Source of the DNA: DASXKD01 sp963707905
GTDB lineage: Bacteria > Actinomycetota > Actinomycetes > Streptosporangiales > Streptosporangiaceae
Reading direction: 5' to 3'
Length of the DNA: 64,000 bases
NCBI GenBank assembly: GCA_963707905.1
Contig: CAVPSA010000021.1
Location: forward strand, 114,514 to 178,513
The notes below the pieces were generated by a model, which saw nothing but the letters and a program-made list of their open reading frames with translations, was not told the DNA's origin and ran no database searches. This document shows, piece by piece, positions 8,537-16,893 of this stretch (within the stretch, counting starts at the first letter, position 1; each line of letters opens with the position of its first letter). A program made the position numbers and the translations under genes.

Positions 8537-10832
8537 TTATTCCGGCGCCGCCGCGAAGGCTTCGTGGCCGAGGTGGGCCAGCCAGCCGCGGAACACCTGG
8601 TGGAGTTCGTCCGCGCCCCGGATCGGGCCGGCCGGGGCGGGCAGGCCGGACGGGTACATGACAAAGGGATGGGTCTGCTCCCCGCCAAGCCCACCATGCG
8701 ACCCCACCAGGTGCTCGAACGCCGCCACCTCCTCGGTCTGCGGATCCCACATCGAGTTGACCATGATGTCGGCGCAGTGCGGGTACGAGTCCGTCTGCAG
8801 GACCTGCCAGCGGCCGGAGGCACCGAACGGCCCCAGCGGATCGTTGCCCACCACGGTCTGGGTTCGCAGCACCTGGAGGCCGTCCCGGCCGATGACGACC
8901 GGGCCATCCTCGTCCGAGCGGACGAGGATGAACCCGATACCGGGATGGGCGATGAGGGCCGGTATCAACCGCGGATACCTTTCCCCGATCTGCTCCAGGG
9001 ACAACCGCCCGGCCTGTTCGGTCAGGTAGACCAGGCCGAGGTTTCCCGAGGCAAGCACGACCGCCTCACCAGGGCCGTCCGGCGGTGCGGCATCGCGCTC
9101 CTGCGGCGGGACCGGGTCGGCCGCGACCCCGCCCACGGCCGTGGCGGCGTGTACGGGCACGGCGGCGTCCACGGGTGCGGCGGTGCCCACCTGCGCGGGG
9201 GTGTCCACCTGCCCGGGGGCGTCCACCTGCGGCACTGCCGGGGGCGTCCACCTGCGCGGGGGCGTCCACCTGCGCGGGGGTGTGCACGGGCACGGCACCG
9301 CCCGCGAGCACGGCCGGCCGCCTGGGATCGGTATCGCGGCGGTCGCGCAGGGCACGCTGCAGCGCCCTGCCGACCCGGCTGTCGGCGGATGTGACCTCCG
9401 CCGCCGCGGCGCCGGCATATCCCCAGGACTCCTCCCCCGCCACCCGCGCGGAACCGATCTCGGTCACCGTTGCTTCCTGCATCGCGCCCTGGACCAGTCC
9501 GCCGAGGCTGCACCCGTACCGGTCTTCGAAGGTGGTTCCCTGGCTCTGGCCGTGATCGGACAGCACCACGAACTCATACGGGCGTGGCGCGGTCGCGGCG
9601 GCGCGTTCCAGCCGCCCGATATCCCGGTCGAGCCGGCGCAGGGTGTCCAGGGCGTCGTAGCGTTCTGGCCCGGAGTGGTGCGCGACCTCGTCGTAGCCGA
9701 CGAAGTCGGCGTAGATGACCGAGCGGCCGACGTACAGGTCGCCGATCAGCGTCTGGGTGGTCAGATCCCGGGTGATCACCGTGGCAAAGGCCCGGAGGAA
9801 CGGGTACAGGCCGCCGCGGCGCACCCGGGGGCGGACGTCGTGGCGCCGCTGCCGGGATGCCTGGACGAGTTCCCGCACGATTTCCGCGACGAACGCGGCC
9901 AGCGTGCGCAGGGTGTTGTAAGGGTCCGCGAAATACCCGTAGTAGCCCTTGCCCACCCTGCCCCGCCGGTGCCCGGCGACGCTCATGGTCAGGATGTTCT
10001 GCTCTGCGTCGCCGGTGTAGAGGTTCCCCCGGCCGACCCCGTCGGCGTGCAGCAGGCCCCGCCCGTCCGAGTGGCGGCGCTCGATTTCCGCCGCCGAGCG
10101 CGGGTGGTTGCTGACCAGCCTGGTGCCGGTCTCCTTCTCCAGCCACCGGAAGGCCGGGATGTCGAACGTGCTGCCATGCAGGATCCCGCACTGGCTGGCA
10201 CCGGTCTGGGAGGACCATCCGGTCTCCCAGCCGAGCAGCCGGTGACTGCCGGAGGCGAGCCAGCGGGCCAGCGTCGGGGCGTTGCCATCGCGCAGGGCCC
10301 GCCGCAGGACCGCCATTCCCAGCCCGTCGATCTGGATGAACAGCACCCCGGGAACGTCGCTGGCACCTTCGGTCCGGACCCGGCGGGCCGCGCGGCGGAT
10401 GATCCTGCGGTAGTAGACGTCCTCGTCGTCGAGCGTCAGCAGGCTGGTCAGCATGGTGTTGGCCAGGGCGAGCACCAGCGCGGCAGCGATGGCGGTCCCC
10501 CAGTCGCGCACGTCGATGCCCGGCAGCACGTAGGCGACGATGACGACCGCCGCCCCGTTGAGCACGATGGCAGCGAGGCCAAGCGTGAGAACGGCGAGCG
10601 GCAGCGCGAGATAGGCAAAGACCGGCCAGACCAGTGCGTTGATCAGGCCAAGCAGCGCCGCGGCCGCCAAAGCGGCGCCCGCGCTGGACACCGTCAGGCC
10701 CGGCAGCAGCCAGCCGAGCAGGACGAACACTGCCGCGGTGAACAGCCACACCACCGCGACGCGCAGCACCGAATGCACGCCCGACAATCCCCGCCGGGGC
10801 GGCCCCGGCCTCGTCACGGTTCGGTGTTCCAT
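8537..10832 (-). CDS. Membrane-anchored type I phosphodiesterase/nucleotide-pyrophosphatase-like protein (frame break near 9233)
   Basis: The N-terminus (about 22-128) has four hydrophobic segments of the phage-holin-4-like family. It is followed by an alkaline-phosphatase-fold phosphodiesterase domain: GVLFIQIDGLGMAVL, SSQTGASQCGILHG (probable Thr nucleophile), YADFVGYDEVAHHSGP, VVLSDHGQSQG. A Pro/Ala/Val/Asp linker of five-residue repeats (PAQVDA) comes next, then a C-terminal domain beginning EAVVLASGNLGLVYLTEQ and ending at 8537. The two halves are in different frames. Removing one C from the C5 run near 9233 restores PAQVDAPAVPQVDAPGQVD, so the span has one extra base. The ATG at 10832 has GGAGAGG upstream. 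Either a sequence error or length variation in the repeat tract is possible. The reaction is probably phosphodiester hydrolysis outside the membrane; the substrate is unknown. Confidence 0.75.
9160..9300. repeat. 15-bp tandem repeats in the phosphodiesterase linker
   Basis: The unit GTCCACCTGCGCGGG (plus strand) recurs with small changes and encodes P-A-Q-V-D on the minus strand. The coding-frame switch of the phosphodiesterase gene falls inside this tract. Confidence 0.8.
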
Positions 10833-11040
10833 GGCCCTGCCAGCCTCTCCGCTCGCCAGGCATCCACGGATCACTCCTGACGGGTCATTCAGGCCGCGGG
10901 TTCAGGCTCCGTCGCTGCCCGGCGTGGCGCCCATCGGCCCGGGAACTAGGTGGCCCCCGGAAGCGAGGCCGGTCATCCCCGGCTTACGCTCGCCCCAAGC
11001 CGGCCCAGGGAGGGACGAGCCTGGCCCGGGGAGGGGCATC

Positions 11041-13173
11041 GTGAGCACCACCGAGCAAGCCATCGAGGCCGGCGCTATCCGCGAGCAGACGCGTGCCCGG
11101 TACCCCGACGACGAGGGCTATCTGGACCGCGACGGGGTGCGGATCTATTACGAGGTGTACGGGGCCGGTGAGCAAACCATCCTGTTGCTCCCGACCTGGG
11201 AGATCGTCCACTCACGGGCGTGGAAGTGCCAGATTCCCTACCTGGCCAGGCACGCCCGGGTGGTGACGTTCGACCCGCGCGGCAACGGGCGTTCCGACCG
11301 CCCGGATGACGTGCATGCGTACGACCGGCGCCTGATCACCGGCGACGCGCTGGCCGTGCTGGACCACGTGGGGGCGGACAGCGTGGTGCTCGTGTCATGG
11401 TGCAACGCCGGGGAGGAACTGCTGCTCGCCGCGGAGCATCCGGAGCGGGTGAGCGGCATGGTGCTGATCGCGCCCGACTGGCGGCTGAGCGAGGACCCCG
11501 CCGACGAGGAAGGGCCGTTCCCGTTCGACGGGGAGCCGGCCACGGTGGCGGGCTGGGCCAAGTGGAACCGGCACTACTGGCTGCGCGACTGGCCCGGGTT
11601 CCTCGATTTCTTCTTCACCCGGACGTTCACCGAGCCGCACTCGACCAAGCAGATCGAGGATGCGATCGGGTGGGGCATGGAGACCGACCCGCGGACCATC
11701 GTCCGCGGCATGGACGCCGAATGGTTCAACGACGCTGAGACTGTGCTCGCCCTCTGCGCCCGGATCCACTGCCCCGTCCTTGTCCTGCAGGGGTCGGCGG
11801 ATGCGATCTGCGGGCCGGCTCGCGGTGCCGCGGTGGCCGAGGCAATCCCGGGCGCGCGGCTGATCACGCTGGAGGGCTCCGGCCACGGGCCGCACCTGCG
11901 TGACCCGGTCGCCACAAACCTGATCATCAGGGACTTCGCCTGCCCGGCACCGCCACCGCGGCGCTGGAGGCGGGGCCGCTCGCGGCGTAAACGGGTGCTG
12001 TATGTTTCGTCGCCGATCGGTCTGGGACATGCGCAGCGGGATGTGGCGATCGCCGGGGAGTTGCGCAAGCTGCATCCGGGTGTGGAGATCGACTGGCTGG
12101 CTCAGCATCCGGTCACTACGGTGCTGGCGGCGGCGGGTGAGCGGGTGCACCCGGCCAGCGCGCTGCTGGCCAGTGAGTCCGGGCACATCGAGTCCGAATC
12201 CGCCGGCCATGACCTGCATTGTTTTCAGGCGATCCGGCGGATGGACGAGATCCTGGCCGCCAACTTCATGGTCTTCCACGACCTCGCCCGCGAAGAGGGC
12301 TACGACCTGTGGGCCGGTGATGAGGCCTGGGACCTGGACTACTACCTGCACGAGAACCCCGAACTGAAAACGGCCGCCTACGCCTGGTTCACCGACTTCG
12401 TCGGCTGGCTGCCCATGCCCGATGGCGGCGACGGGGAACTGGTGCTGACCGCCGACTACAACACCGAGATGATCGAGCAGATCGCCCGCTTCCCGCGGGT
12501 CCGGGACCGGGCCATCTTCGTCGGCGACCCACCCGACATCGTCCCGGGCACCTTCGGCCCGGGGCTGCCGGCGATCCGCGGCTGGACCGAACAGCACTAC
12601 GACTTCGCCGGCTACATCACCGGCTTCGACCCGGCCCGGCTGCCCGGCCGCGAAGCACTCGGCTACCGCGACGGCGAGCAGGTGTGCCTCGTGACCGTGG
12701 GCGGCTCAGGGGTCGGCGGCCACCTGCTGCGGCGGGTGATCGCCGCCTTCCCCCAGGCCAAGGACCGCGTGCCGGACCTGCGGATGATCGTGGTCACCGG
12801 GCCGCGGATCGACCCCGCCACCCTCCCCGCCCACCACGGCCTCGAGGTCCGCTCCTACGTGCCCGGGCTCTACCAGCACCTGGCCGCCTGTGACCTGGCC
12901 ATCGTCCAGGGCGGCCTCACCACCGCGATGGAACTCACCGCCGCCCGGCGGCCGTTCCTGTACTTCCCCCTGCGCCACCACTTCGAGCAAAACATCCACG
13001 TCCGCCACCGGCTCAACCGCTACCGCGCCGGCCGGTACATGGACTACCACACCACCACCCCCACCGACATCGCCGCCGCCATCGCGGCGGAGATCGGCCG
13101 CCCCGTCGACTACCGCCCCGTCACCACCGACGGCGCCGCCCGCGCCGCAGCCATGCTCGCCGACCTCCTGTAA
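11041..13173 (+). CDS. Alpha/beta-hydrolase fused to MurG/GT28-like glycosyltransferase
   Basis: 710 residues from GTG 11041, which is preceded by GGGGAGGGG. Residues about 18-295 form an alpha/beta-hydrolase. The nucleophile elbow reads VSWCNAGEE, so the expected Ser is Cys121; the acid is probably Asp254 (GSADAIC) and the base His282 (GSGHGPH). An arginine-rich linker (about 300-318) joins a two-lobed glycosyltransferase (about 319-710). This has an N-lobe start VLYVSSPIGLGHAQRDVAIAGEL and a nucleotide-sugar-binding C-lobe with YVPGLYQHLAACDLAIVQGG, then TTAMEL and PFLYFPLRHHFEQN. The fusion suggests one enzyme that trims or acylates a glycoside and also glycosylates; the substrate is unknown. 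It is divergent from the phosphodiesterase gene across 208 bases. Confidence 0.82.
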   Translation: MSTTEQAIEAGAIREQTRARYPDDEGYLDRDGVRIYYEVYGAGEQTILLLPTWEIVHSRAWKCQIPYLARHARVVTFDPRGNGRSDRPDDVHAYDRRLITGDALAVLDHVGADSVVLVSWCNAGEELLLAAEHPERVSGMVLIAPDWRLSEDPADEEGPFPFDGEPATVAGWAKWNRHYWLRDWPGFLDFFFTRTFTEPHSTKQIEDAIGWGMETDPRTIVRGMDAEWFNDAETVLALCARIHCPVLVLQGSADAICGPARGAAVAEAIPGARLITLEGSGHGPHLRDPVATNLIIRDFACPAPPPRRWRRGRSRRKRVLYVSSPIGLGHAQRDVAIAGELRKLHPGVEIDWLAQHPVTTVLAAAGERVHPASALLASESGHIESESAGHDLHCFQAIRRMDEILAANFMVFHDLAREEGYDLWAGDEAWDLDYYLHENPELKTAAYAWFTDFVGWLPMPDGGDGELVLTADYNTEMIEQIARFPRVRDRAIFVGDPPDIVPGTFGPGLPAIRGWTEQHYDFAGYITGFDPARLPGREALGYRDGEQVCLVTVGGSGVGGHLLRRVIAAFPQAKDRVPDLRMIVVTGPRIDPATLPAHHGLEVRSYVPGLYQHLAACDLAIVQGGLTTAMELTAARRPFLYFPLRHHFEQNIHVRHRLNRYRAGRYMDYHTTTPTDIAAAIAAEIGRPVDYRPVTTDGAARAAAMLADLL

Positions 13174-13282
13174 CACCAGCCCGCCGCGGAACCGTCCGGC
13201 CGGGTGCCGGCCGTCGCGGCGCCGGGCGGGCCGGCCGTCACGGTGCCCACGTTCAGCGTCGGCGTCGCCGCCATGACCGTGC

Positions 13283-13666
13283 TCACCAACGCGCGGTCTC
13301 CGGCGGCACCGGTTGCGGCGCCCGGCCCTCGAGGGCGGCCAGCCGGAGTTCGAGCTGGTCGACCCGGTGCCGGAGGATCTCAAGCTGTGCCTGGTCGGCC
13401 AGCCGCCGTTCCGCGGTGCGGCGCAGCCGCGGCGAGGCCTCGGCGCGCGCGGCGACCATGGCGAGGGGCACCAGCCGCTGCGGCCCGTGCGGGCCGCCGG
13501 CCAGCCGGGACGGGATCTGCCCGGTGCGGTACCAGCTGCGCAGGGCGGCGCGGGAAACCCCGGTGTCGGCGGCCGCGCGTTCCAGCGTGACCCAGTCCGA
13601 GCCCTCAAGCGATGCGTTCAGCTCGAGTTCGACTTCCCAGTCGTCCAGCCGGTCTTCCCAGTCCAT
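13283..13666 (-). CDS. Small MerR-like HTH protein with C-terminal coiled coil
   Basis: The start at 13666 (MDWEDRLDDWEVE) is set by GGAGGT eight bases upstream; an ATG at 13684 lacks such a site. The protein is 127 residues. Residues about 27-60 (TLERAAADTGVSRAALRSWYRTGQIPSRLAGG) form a helix-turn-helix of the MerR/excisionase type, followed by PQRLVPLAMV. The C-terminal half (LRRTAERRLADQAQLEILRHRVDQLELRLAALEGR) has leucine heptads and probably dimerises. The gene is divergent from a Clp N-domain gene, with a perfect inverted repeat between them, so it is probably an autoregulated regulator of that neighbour. The target signal is unknown. Confidence 0.75.
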   Translation of the reverse strand: MDWEDRLDDWEVELELNASLEGSDWVTLERAAADTGVSRAALRSWYRTGQIPSRLAGGPHGPQRLVPLAMVAARAEASPRLRRTAERRLADQAQLEILRHRVDQLELRLAALEGRAPQPVPPETARW

Positions 13667-13708
13667 GACGGTGAACCTCCGCATGATCGTCGTTCTGACC
13701 TTATTAAT

Positions 13709-13727
13709 AGCATGGTATTGACATGCT
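13709..13727. promoter_or_regulatory. Perfect 6-7-6 inverted repeat between divergent genes
   Basis: AGCATG (13709-13714) and CATGCT (13722-13727) flank GTATTGA. A second, wider dyad is formed by CATGGTATT (13711-13719) and AATACCATG (13748-13756), which overlaps the clpN-like start codon. On the minus strand the repeat lies directly upstream of TATTAAT, a plausible -10 for the HTH gene. This is a typical position for a MerR-type operator. Confidence 0.6.
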
Positions 13728-13753
13728 TAACCAGATACCGGACGCTGAATACC

Positions 13754-14824
13754 ATGTTTGAGCGATTCACCAACCGCGCCCGGCACGCCGTCGTCCTGGC
13801 CCAGGAAGAGGCCCGCCGGCTGCGCCACAACTACATCGGCACCGAGCACATCCTGCTCGGGCTGTTCGGCGAGCCCGAGGGGGTCGCCGGCCGCGTCCTC
13901 GCGAGCTTCGGGATGTCCCTTGAGGCCACCCGCCACGAGGTCACGGCCATCGTCAGCGCCGGCAGCTCGGCCCCCAGCGGGCACATCCCGTTCACCCCGC
14001 GGGCGAAGAAGACCCTGGAACTCGCGCTGCGCGAGGCGCTGTCGCTGCACCACAACTACATCGGCACCGAGCACATCCTGCTCGGCTTGATCAGGGAGGG
14101 CGAGGGCGTCGCCGCCCAGATCCTCAGGCAGCACGCCGATCTCTTCGCGATCCGCATGGCAGTGATCGACCAGGCCCCCGCGGCCAGCCCCGAAGCGGGC
14201 GGGCGGGGCAGGCACTGGCTGCGCCGCCGCGCCGCGGCCGGTCACGCCGAGCCCGGGGCGCCCGCCGAACAGGCGGTGCTGAACGCCACCCCGGCCGCGG
14301 ACATCACCCTCAGCGAGGCCGCCCGCATGGCCGGCGCACAGCCGGTCGGCTCGCACCATCTGCTGCTCGCCGCGCTCGCCGACCCGGACACCGCCGCCGC
14401 CCGGGCGCTGGCAGCCCTCGGCGTCGACCTGGACCAGGCCAGGGAGGCCCTCCGCCGCGCGGACGTCACCGGCACCACCGACGAACTGCCCGAAGAGGCG
14501 GGCCGCCGCCAGATGCTGATCCAGGTGTCCGGCGAACGGCTCACCATCGAGGCAGCCGACCCGGTGATCATCGAGGCAGGCCAGGCCGCGCTCCGCGCAC
14601 TGGGCGACCAGGCCAGCCCGCCCGGCACCATCCGCGGTGCCCTGCCCGCCGGCGCCAGCCTCAGCACCGTCTGGCAGGCACTGCACGACAGCCTGCAGGC
14701 CATCCAGCGCAATGCGGCGCCGCCCGCCGACGCCCCTGGCGGCGCGGCCCCGGGCAGCCCCGGCACTTCGGGCGCCCCGGACATCCCTGGCCAGCCGGGC
14801 AAGCCGGGAACCGAGGCCGCCTGA
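13754..14824 (+). CDS. Clp repeat (N) domain protein without AAA+ module
   Basis: 356 residues. The N-terminus carries two ClpC/ClpA-type N-domain repeats, each with the signature HNYIGTEHILLGL (about residues 25-37 and 100-112), beginning MFERFTNRARHAVVLAQEEA. A third, diverged four-helix segment (about 170-240: SEAARMAGAQPVGSHHLLLAALADPD) follows, then a Gly/Pro-rich tail. No Walker motifs are present, so it cannot unfold substrates itself; it may act as an adaptor or decoy for ClpC, or bind damaged proteins. The start ATG has no evident Shine-Dalgarno and may be leaderless. It is divergent from a MerR-like regulator gene with a shared operator. Confidence 0.85.
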   Translation: MFERFTNRARHAVVLAQEEARRLRHNYIGTEHILLGLFGEPEGVAGRVLASFGMSLEATRHEVTAIVSAGSSAPSGHIPFTPRAKKTLELALREALSLHHNYIGTEHILLGLIREGEGVAAQILRQHADLFAIRMAVIDQAPAASPEAGGRGRHWLRRRAAAGHAEPGAPAEQAVLNATPAADITLSEAARMAGAQPVGSHHLLLAALADPDTAAARALAALGVDLDQAREALRRADVTGTTDELPEEAGRRQMLIQVSGERLTIEAADPVIIEAGQAALRALGDQASPPGTIRGALPAGASLSTVWQALHDSLQAIQRNAAPPADAPGGAAPGSPGTSGAPDIPGQPGKPGTEAA

Positions 14825-14873
14825 ACGCCGCACCCGCTGCCCGGCCCGGCGCCCGCCGGTTCATGATGGCGTC

Positions 14874-15200
14874 ATGAGCGAGCTTGACGTCATCATCATC
14901 CACATCCGCGCCGAGCAGGCCGCCGAGTACGAGCGCCTGTTCGCCGAGCACGAGCTGCCGCGCTGGCGCGAGTACAAGGCACGGGGCGCCTTCCTGTCCG
15001 CCCGGATCTCCCGGGTCGCGTTCGGCACCGACGAACGCAAGGACGTGGTCAAATACGCCATCGCGGTCGAGGTCCCCGATCACGCCGCGCACAGTGAGCA
15101 CGACGCCGACCCGGGATTCCAGGAGTTCAACCGGCTCGCCGACCTGCTGCAGCCGGAAGGCCCGCTGGTCTACGGCGGAGAGTTGCTGCACGCGGTCTGA
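14874..15200 (+). CDS. Conserved small protein, probable dimeric alpha/beta-barrel fold
   Basis: 108 residues starting MSELDVIIIHIRAEQAAEYERLF. The alternation of a beta strand (DVIIIHIRAE), a helix (EQAAEYERLFAEHELPRW), strands (GAFLSARISRVAFG and VVKYAIAVEVPD) and a C-terminal strand suggests a ferredoxin-like or antibiotic-monooxygenase-like barrel. I see no catalytic residues and assign no function. It lies 49 bases after the Clp N-domain gene on the same strand and may be co-transcribed. Confidence 0.65.
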   Translation: MSELDVIIIHIRAEQAAEYERLFAEHELPRWREYKARGAFLSARISRVAFGTDERKDVVKYAIAVEVPDHAAHSEHDADPGFQEFNRLADLLQPEGPLVYGGELLHAV

Positions 15201-15264
15201 GCGGCGCGGGCCGCGGGCGAGTGGCCGCGGCCGCCGGCGCTCCTGGCGGTCGCCCGCTTGGGCC

Positions 15265-15834
15265 TCAGCGGGCCAGGGCGGGGCGCAGGGCCCGCGCGGC
15301 ATAGCAGACGCGAGCGGCGCTGGCCGTCATGGCCACCGCCAGCACCCAGGTCAGCGGCGCCCCGGCGAACGCCGCGCCGGCGATCAGCGAGACGTCAACC
15401 GCGATGACGCCGAGGAATCCCGCGGCGCCCGTGCGGACCGCCAGCCGGTAGCGCGTGCCCAGCGCGGACGTGGCAAGCAGGGCGATGACGACGGCGAGTG
15501 CCAGGAGGACCAGCATGCGGGCTGGCAGCGGCACGGCCAGGGCCCGGCTGGTGACCAGCGCCGCGATCCAGCAGGCGCCGACGGCTGGCCCCATGCCGAG
15601 CAGCCTGCGCGCGGCACGCCGGGCCGGATTCACCCGGGCGAAGCCGGCCACGATCAGTTCCGGCTCGCCGAACTCGGCCACCGCGGCCTGCGCCGCGAGC
15701 TCGGGAGCCAGGCCCTGCCGGAGGTAGGAACGGTGCGTCTCGGCCAGGCCGTCGGCCAGTTCCTCGACTATCGAAGCCGGCAGCTGGGCCGTCAGGACGG
15801 CCAGGTAACTGCTGATCAGGCGGGGTTCGGGCAT
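15265..15834 (-). CDS. HAAS/permease-prefix domain membrane protein
   Basis: 189 residues. The N-terminal 70 (LISSYLAVLTAQLPASIVEELADGLAETHRSYLRQGLAPELAAQAAVAEFGEPELIVAGF) match the helical HAAS/permease-prefix domain typically encoded beside PadR regulators. Four hydrophobic segments follow (about 80-100, 103-125, 133-152, 158-178). The first 19 bases overlap the padR gene, so translation is probably coupled. The family is thought to sense or modulate a membrane partner; no transporter partner is encoded here. Confidence 0.8.
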   Translation of the reverse strand: MPEPRLISSYLAVLTAQLPASIVEELADGLAETHRSYLRQGLAPELAAQAAVAEFGEPELIVAGFARVNPARRAARRLLGMGPAVGACWIAALVTSRALAVPLPARMLVLLALAVVIALLATSALGTRYRLAVRTGAAGFLGVIAVDVSLIAGAAFAGAPLTWVLAVAMTASAARVCYAARALRPALAR

Positions 15835-16154
15835 GACCTGGCCTCCAGCGCGGCGGTCACCATGGCCGAGAAGTCCCGCCAGTCCGCGCGCCTGCCCGAC
15901 AGCGCCCGGTCCCCCGCCGGGGTCAGCCGGTACTCACGCCGCCGCCGGCCGCCCACCACCGACCAGGATCCGGTGATCAGCCCGGCCTGCTCCAGCCGCC
16001 GCAGCGCCGGGTAGATCGTCCCGGTCGGCAGGTCCAGCCGCCCACCGGTGCTCTGCCGCAGTGCCTCGATCACCGCGTAACCGTGCTGCGGGCCACCTTC
16101 CAGGGCCGCGAGCAGCATCGCGTCCAAGTGCCCTTTCAGCTCCTCGGCCCTCAT
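15816..16154 (-). CDS. PadR family transcriptional regulator
   Basis: 112 residues: MRAEELKGHLDAMLLAALEGGPQHGYAVIEALRQ, then the winged-helix recognition part LPTGTIYPALRRLEQAGLITGSW and wing GGRRRREYRLTPAG. This is the standard PadR-s1 length. It is the first gene of a two-gene operon with the HAAS membrane protein. Two direct copies of a 17-bp sequence, one overlapping the start codon and one about 60 bases upstream, suggest autoregulation. Confidence 0.9.
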   Translation of the reverse strand: MRAEELKGHLDAMLLAALEGGPQHGYAVIEALRQSTGGRLDLPTGTIYPALRRLEQAGLITGSWSVVGGRRRREYRLTPAGDRALSGRRADWRDFSAMVTAALEARSCPNPA

Positions 16155-16168
16155 AGGTAGTAACACTA
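16152..16168. promoter_or_regulatory. PadR operator candidate, copy 1 (overlaps start codon)
   Basis: CATAGGTAGTAACACTA contains the dyad GTAGT-aac-ACTAC (16157-16169) and includes the padR start codon. It shares 13 of 17 positions with the copy at 16212-16228. Confidence 0.6.
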
Positions 16169-16211
16169 CATTAGGCGTTCCGGCCCGGCGATCCGCAGGG
16201 TAAAGTGAACC

Positions 16212-16228
16212 TATAAGTAGTGACGCTA
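16212..16228. promoter_or_regulatory. PadR operator candidate, copy 2
   Basis: TATAAGTAGTGACGCTA is the second copy of the 17-bp element, in the divergent promoter region between padR and the methyltransferase gene. It could control both genes. Confidence 0.55.
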
Positions 16229-16323
16229 TATATTGAGCGTGGCGGATGCGGCGGCTGGGCGGCCCAGGTCCGTCAGCGCGCCGGCGGCTCCGCCGGGCGG
16301 CACGGAGGGAGCGCTGAGCCAGC

Positions 16324-16812
16324 ATGGCCCGCACGCTGAGCCTCGTCATCCGCAATCTGGTGTTCACCGTGGTGGTGCCGGGCCTCGGGGGTGTCTGGCT
16401 GCCCTGGCGGATCCTGACCAGTGGCGGGCACAGGCCGGTCCCGGTCGCGTGGGAGGCGGCCGTGGTCATCGCGGCCGGGATCGCCCTGTATGTGTGGTGC
16501 ACCTGGAAATTCGCGGCGGTGGGCGGCGGCACGCCGGGCCCGTGGGACGCGCCGCGGCAGGTGGTCGCGGCCGGGCCCTACCGGTGGGTGCGCAACCCTA
16601 TCTACATCTCCGCGCTGCTGGTCGTGCTCGGGCAGGCATGGCTGTTCATGTCCCTGCCACTGCTGGCTTACGCGGGTGCCATGGCGCTGTGCTGCCATCT
16701 GTTCGTCACCTGGTACGAAGAACCCGCGCTGCGGCGCCGCTTCGGCAGCGCCTACGCGGACTACCGGCGCACGGTCCCCCGCTGGATCCCACGCCGGCCA
16801 CGGCAGGCGTAG
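16324..16812 (+). CDS. Isoprenylcysteine carboxyl methyltransferase-like (PEMT/ICMT) membrane protein
   Basis: 162 residues with four hydrophobic segments (about 10-30, 40-60, 95-115, 118-135). It has the family signature for SAM binding, GPWDAPRQVVAAGPYRWVRNPIYIS (about 78-102), and the C-terminal WYEEPALRRRFGSAYADYRRTVPRWIPR motif (about 130-157). The length fits small bacterial ICMT/PEMT-like enzymes, which methylate lipids or other small hydrophobic acceptors. Its start lies downstream of the paired PadR-type sites. The last 48-50 bases are repeated in tandem just after the stop codon. Confidence 0.82.
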   Translation: MARTLSLVIRNLVFTVVVPGLGGVWLPWRILTSGGHRPVPVAWEAAVVIAAGIALYVWCTWKFAAVGGGTPGPWDAPRQVVAAGPYRWVRNPIYISALLVVLGQAWLFMSLPLLAYAGAMALCCHLFVTWYEEPALRRRFGSAYADYRRTVPRWIPRRPRQA

Positions 16813-16879
16813 CCCCGGCACCTACCTGGCGTACCGGCACACGGTCCCGCTGGATCCCACGCCGGCCACGGCAGGCGTA
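16762..16879. repeat. Tandem duplication of the methyltransferase 3' end
   Basis: 16762-16811 and 16832-16879 are near-identical (50 and 48 bp; the second lacks two C residues in a C-run and has one substitution) with a 20-bp spacer. The second copy lies after the stop and is not translated. Confidence 0.9.
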
Positions 16880-16893
16880 ACGCAGCGGCTTTC

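Noticed and set aside
9160..9300. Short regularly spaced repeats as a CRISPR array
   Set aside because: The 15-bp units are contiguous, coding in phase (PAQVD) and have no spacers.
9141..10880. A 579-codon plus-strand frame opposite the phosphodiesterase
   Set aside because: No domain is recognisable, and it depends on the Pro/Ala repeat and GC skew of the real gene.
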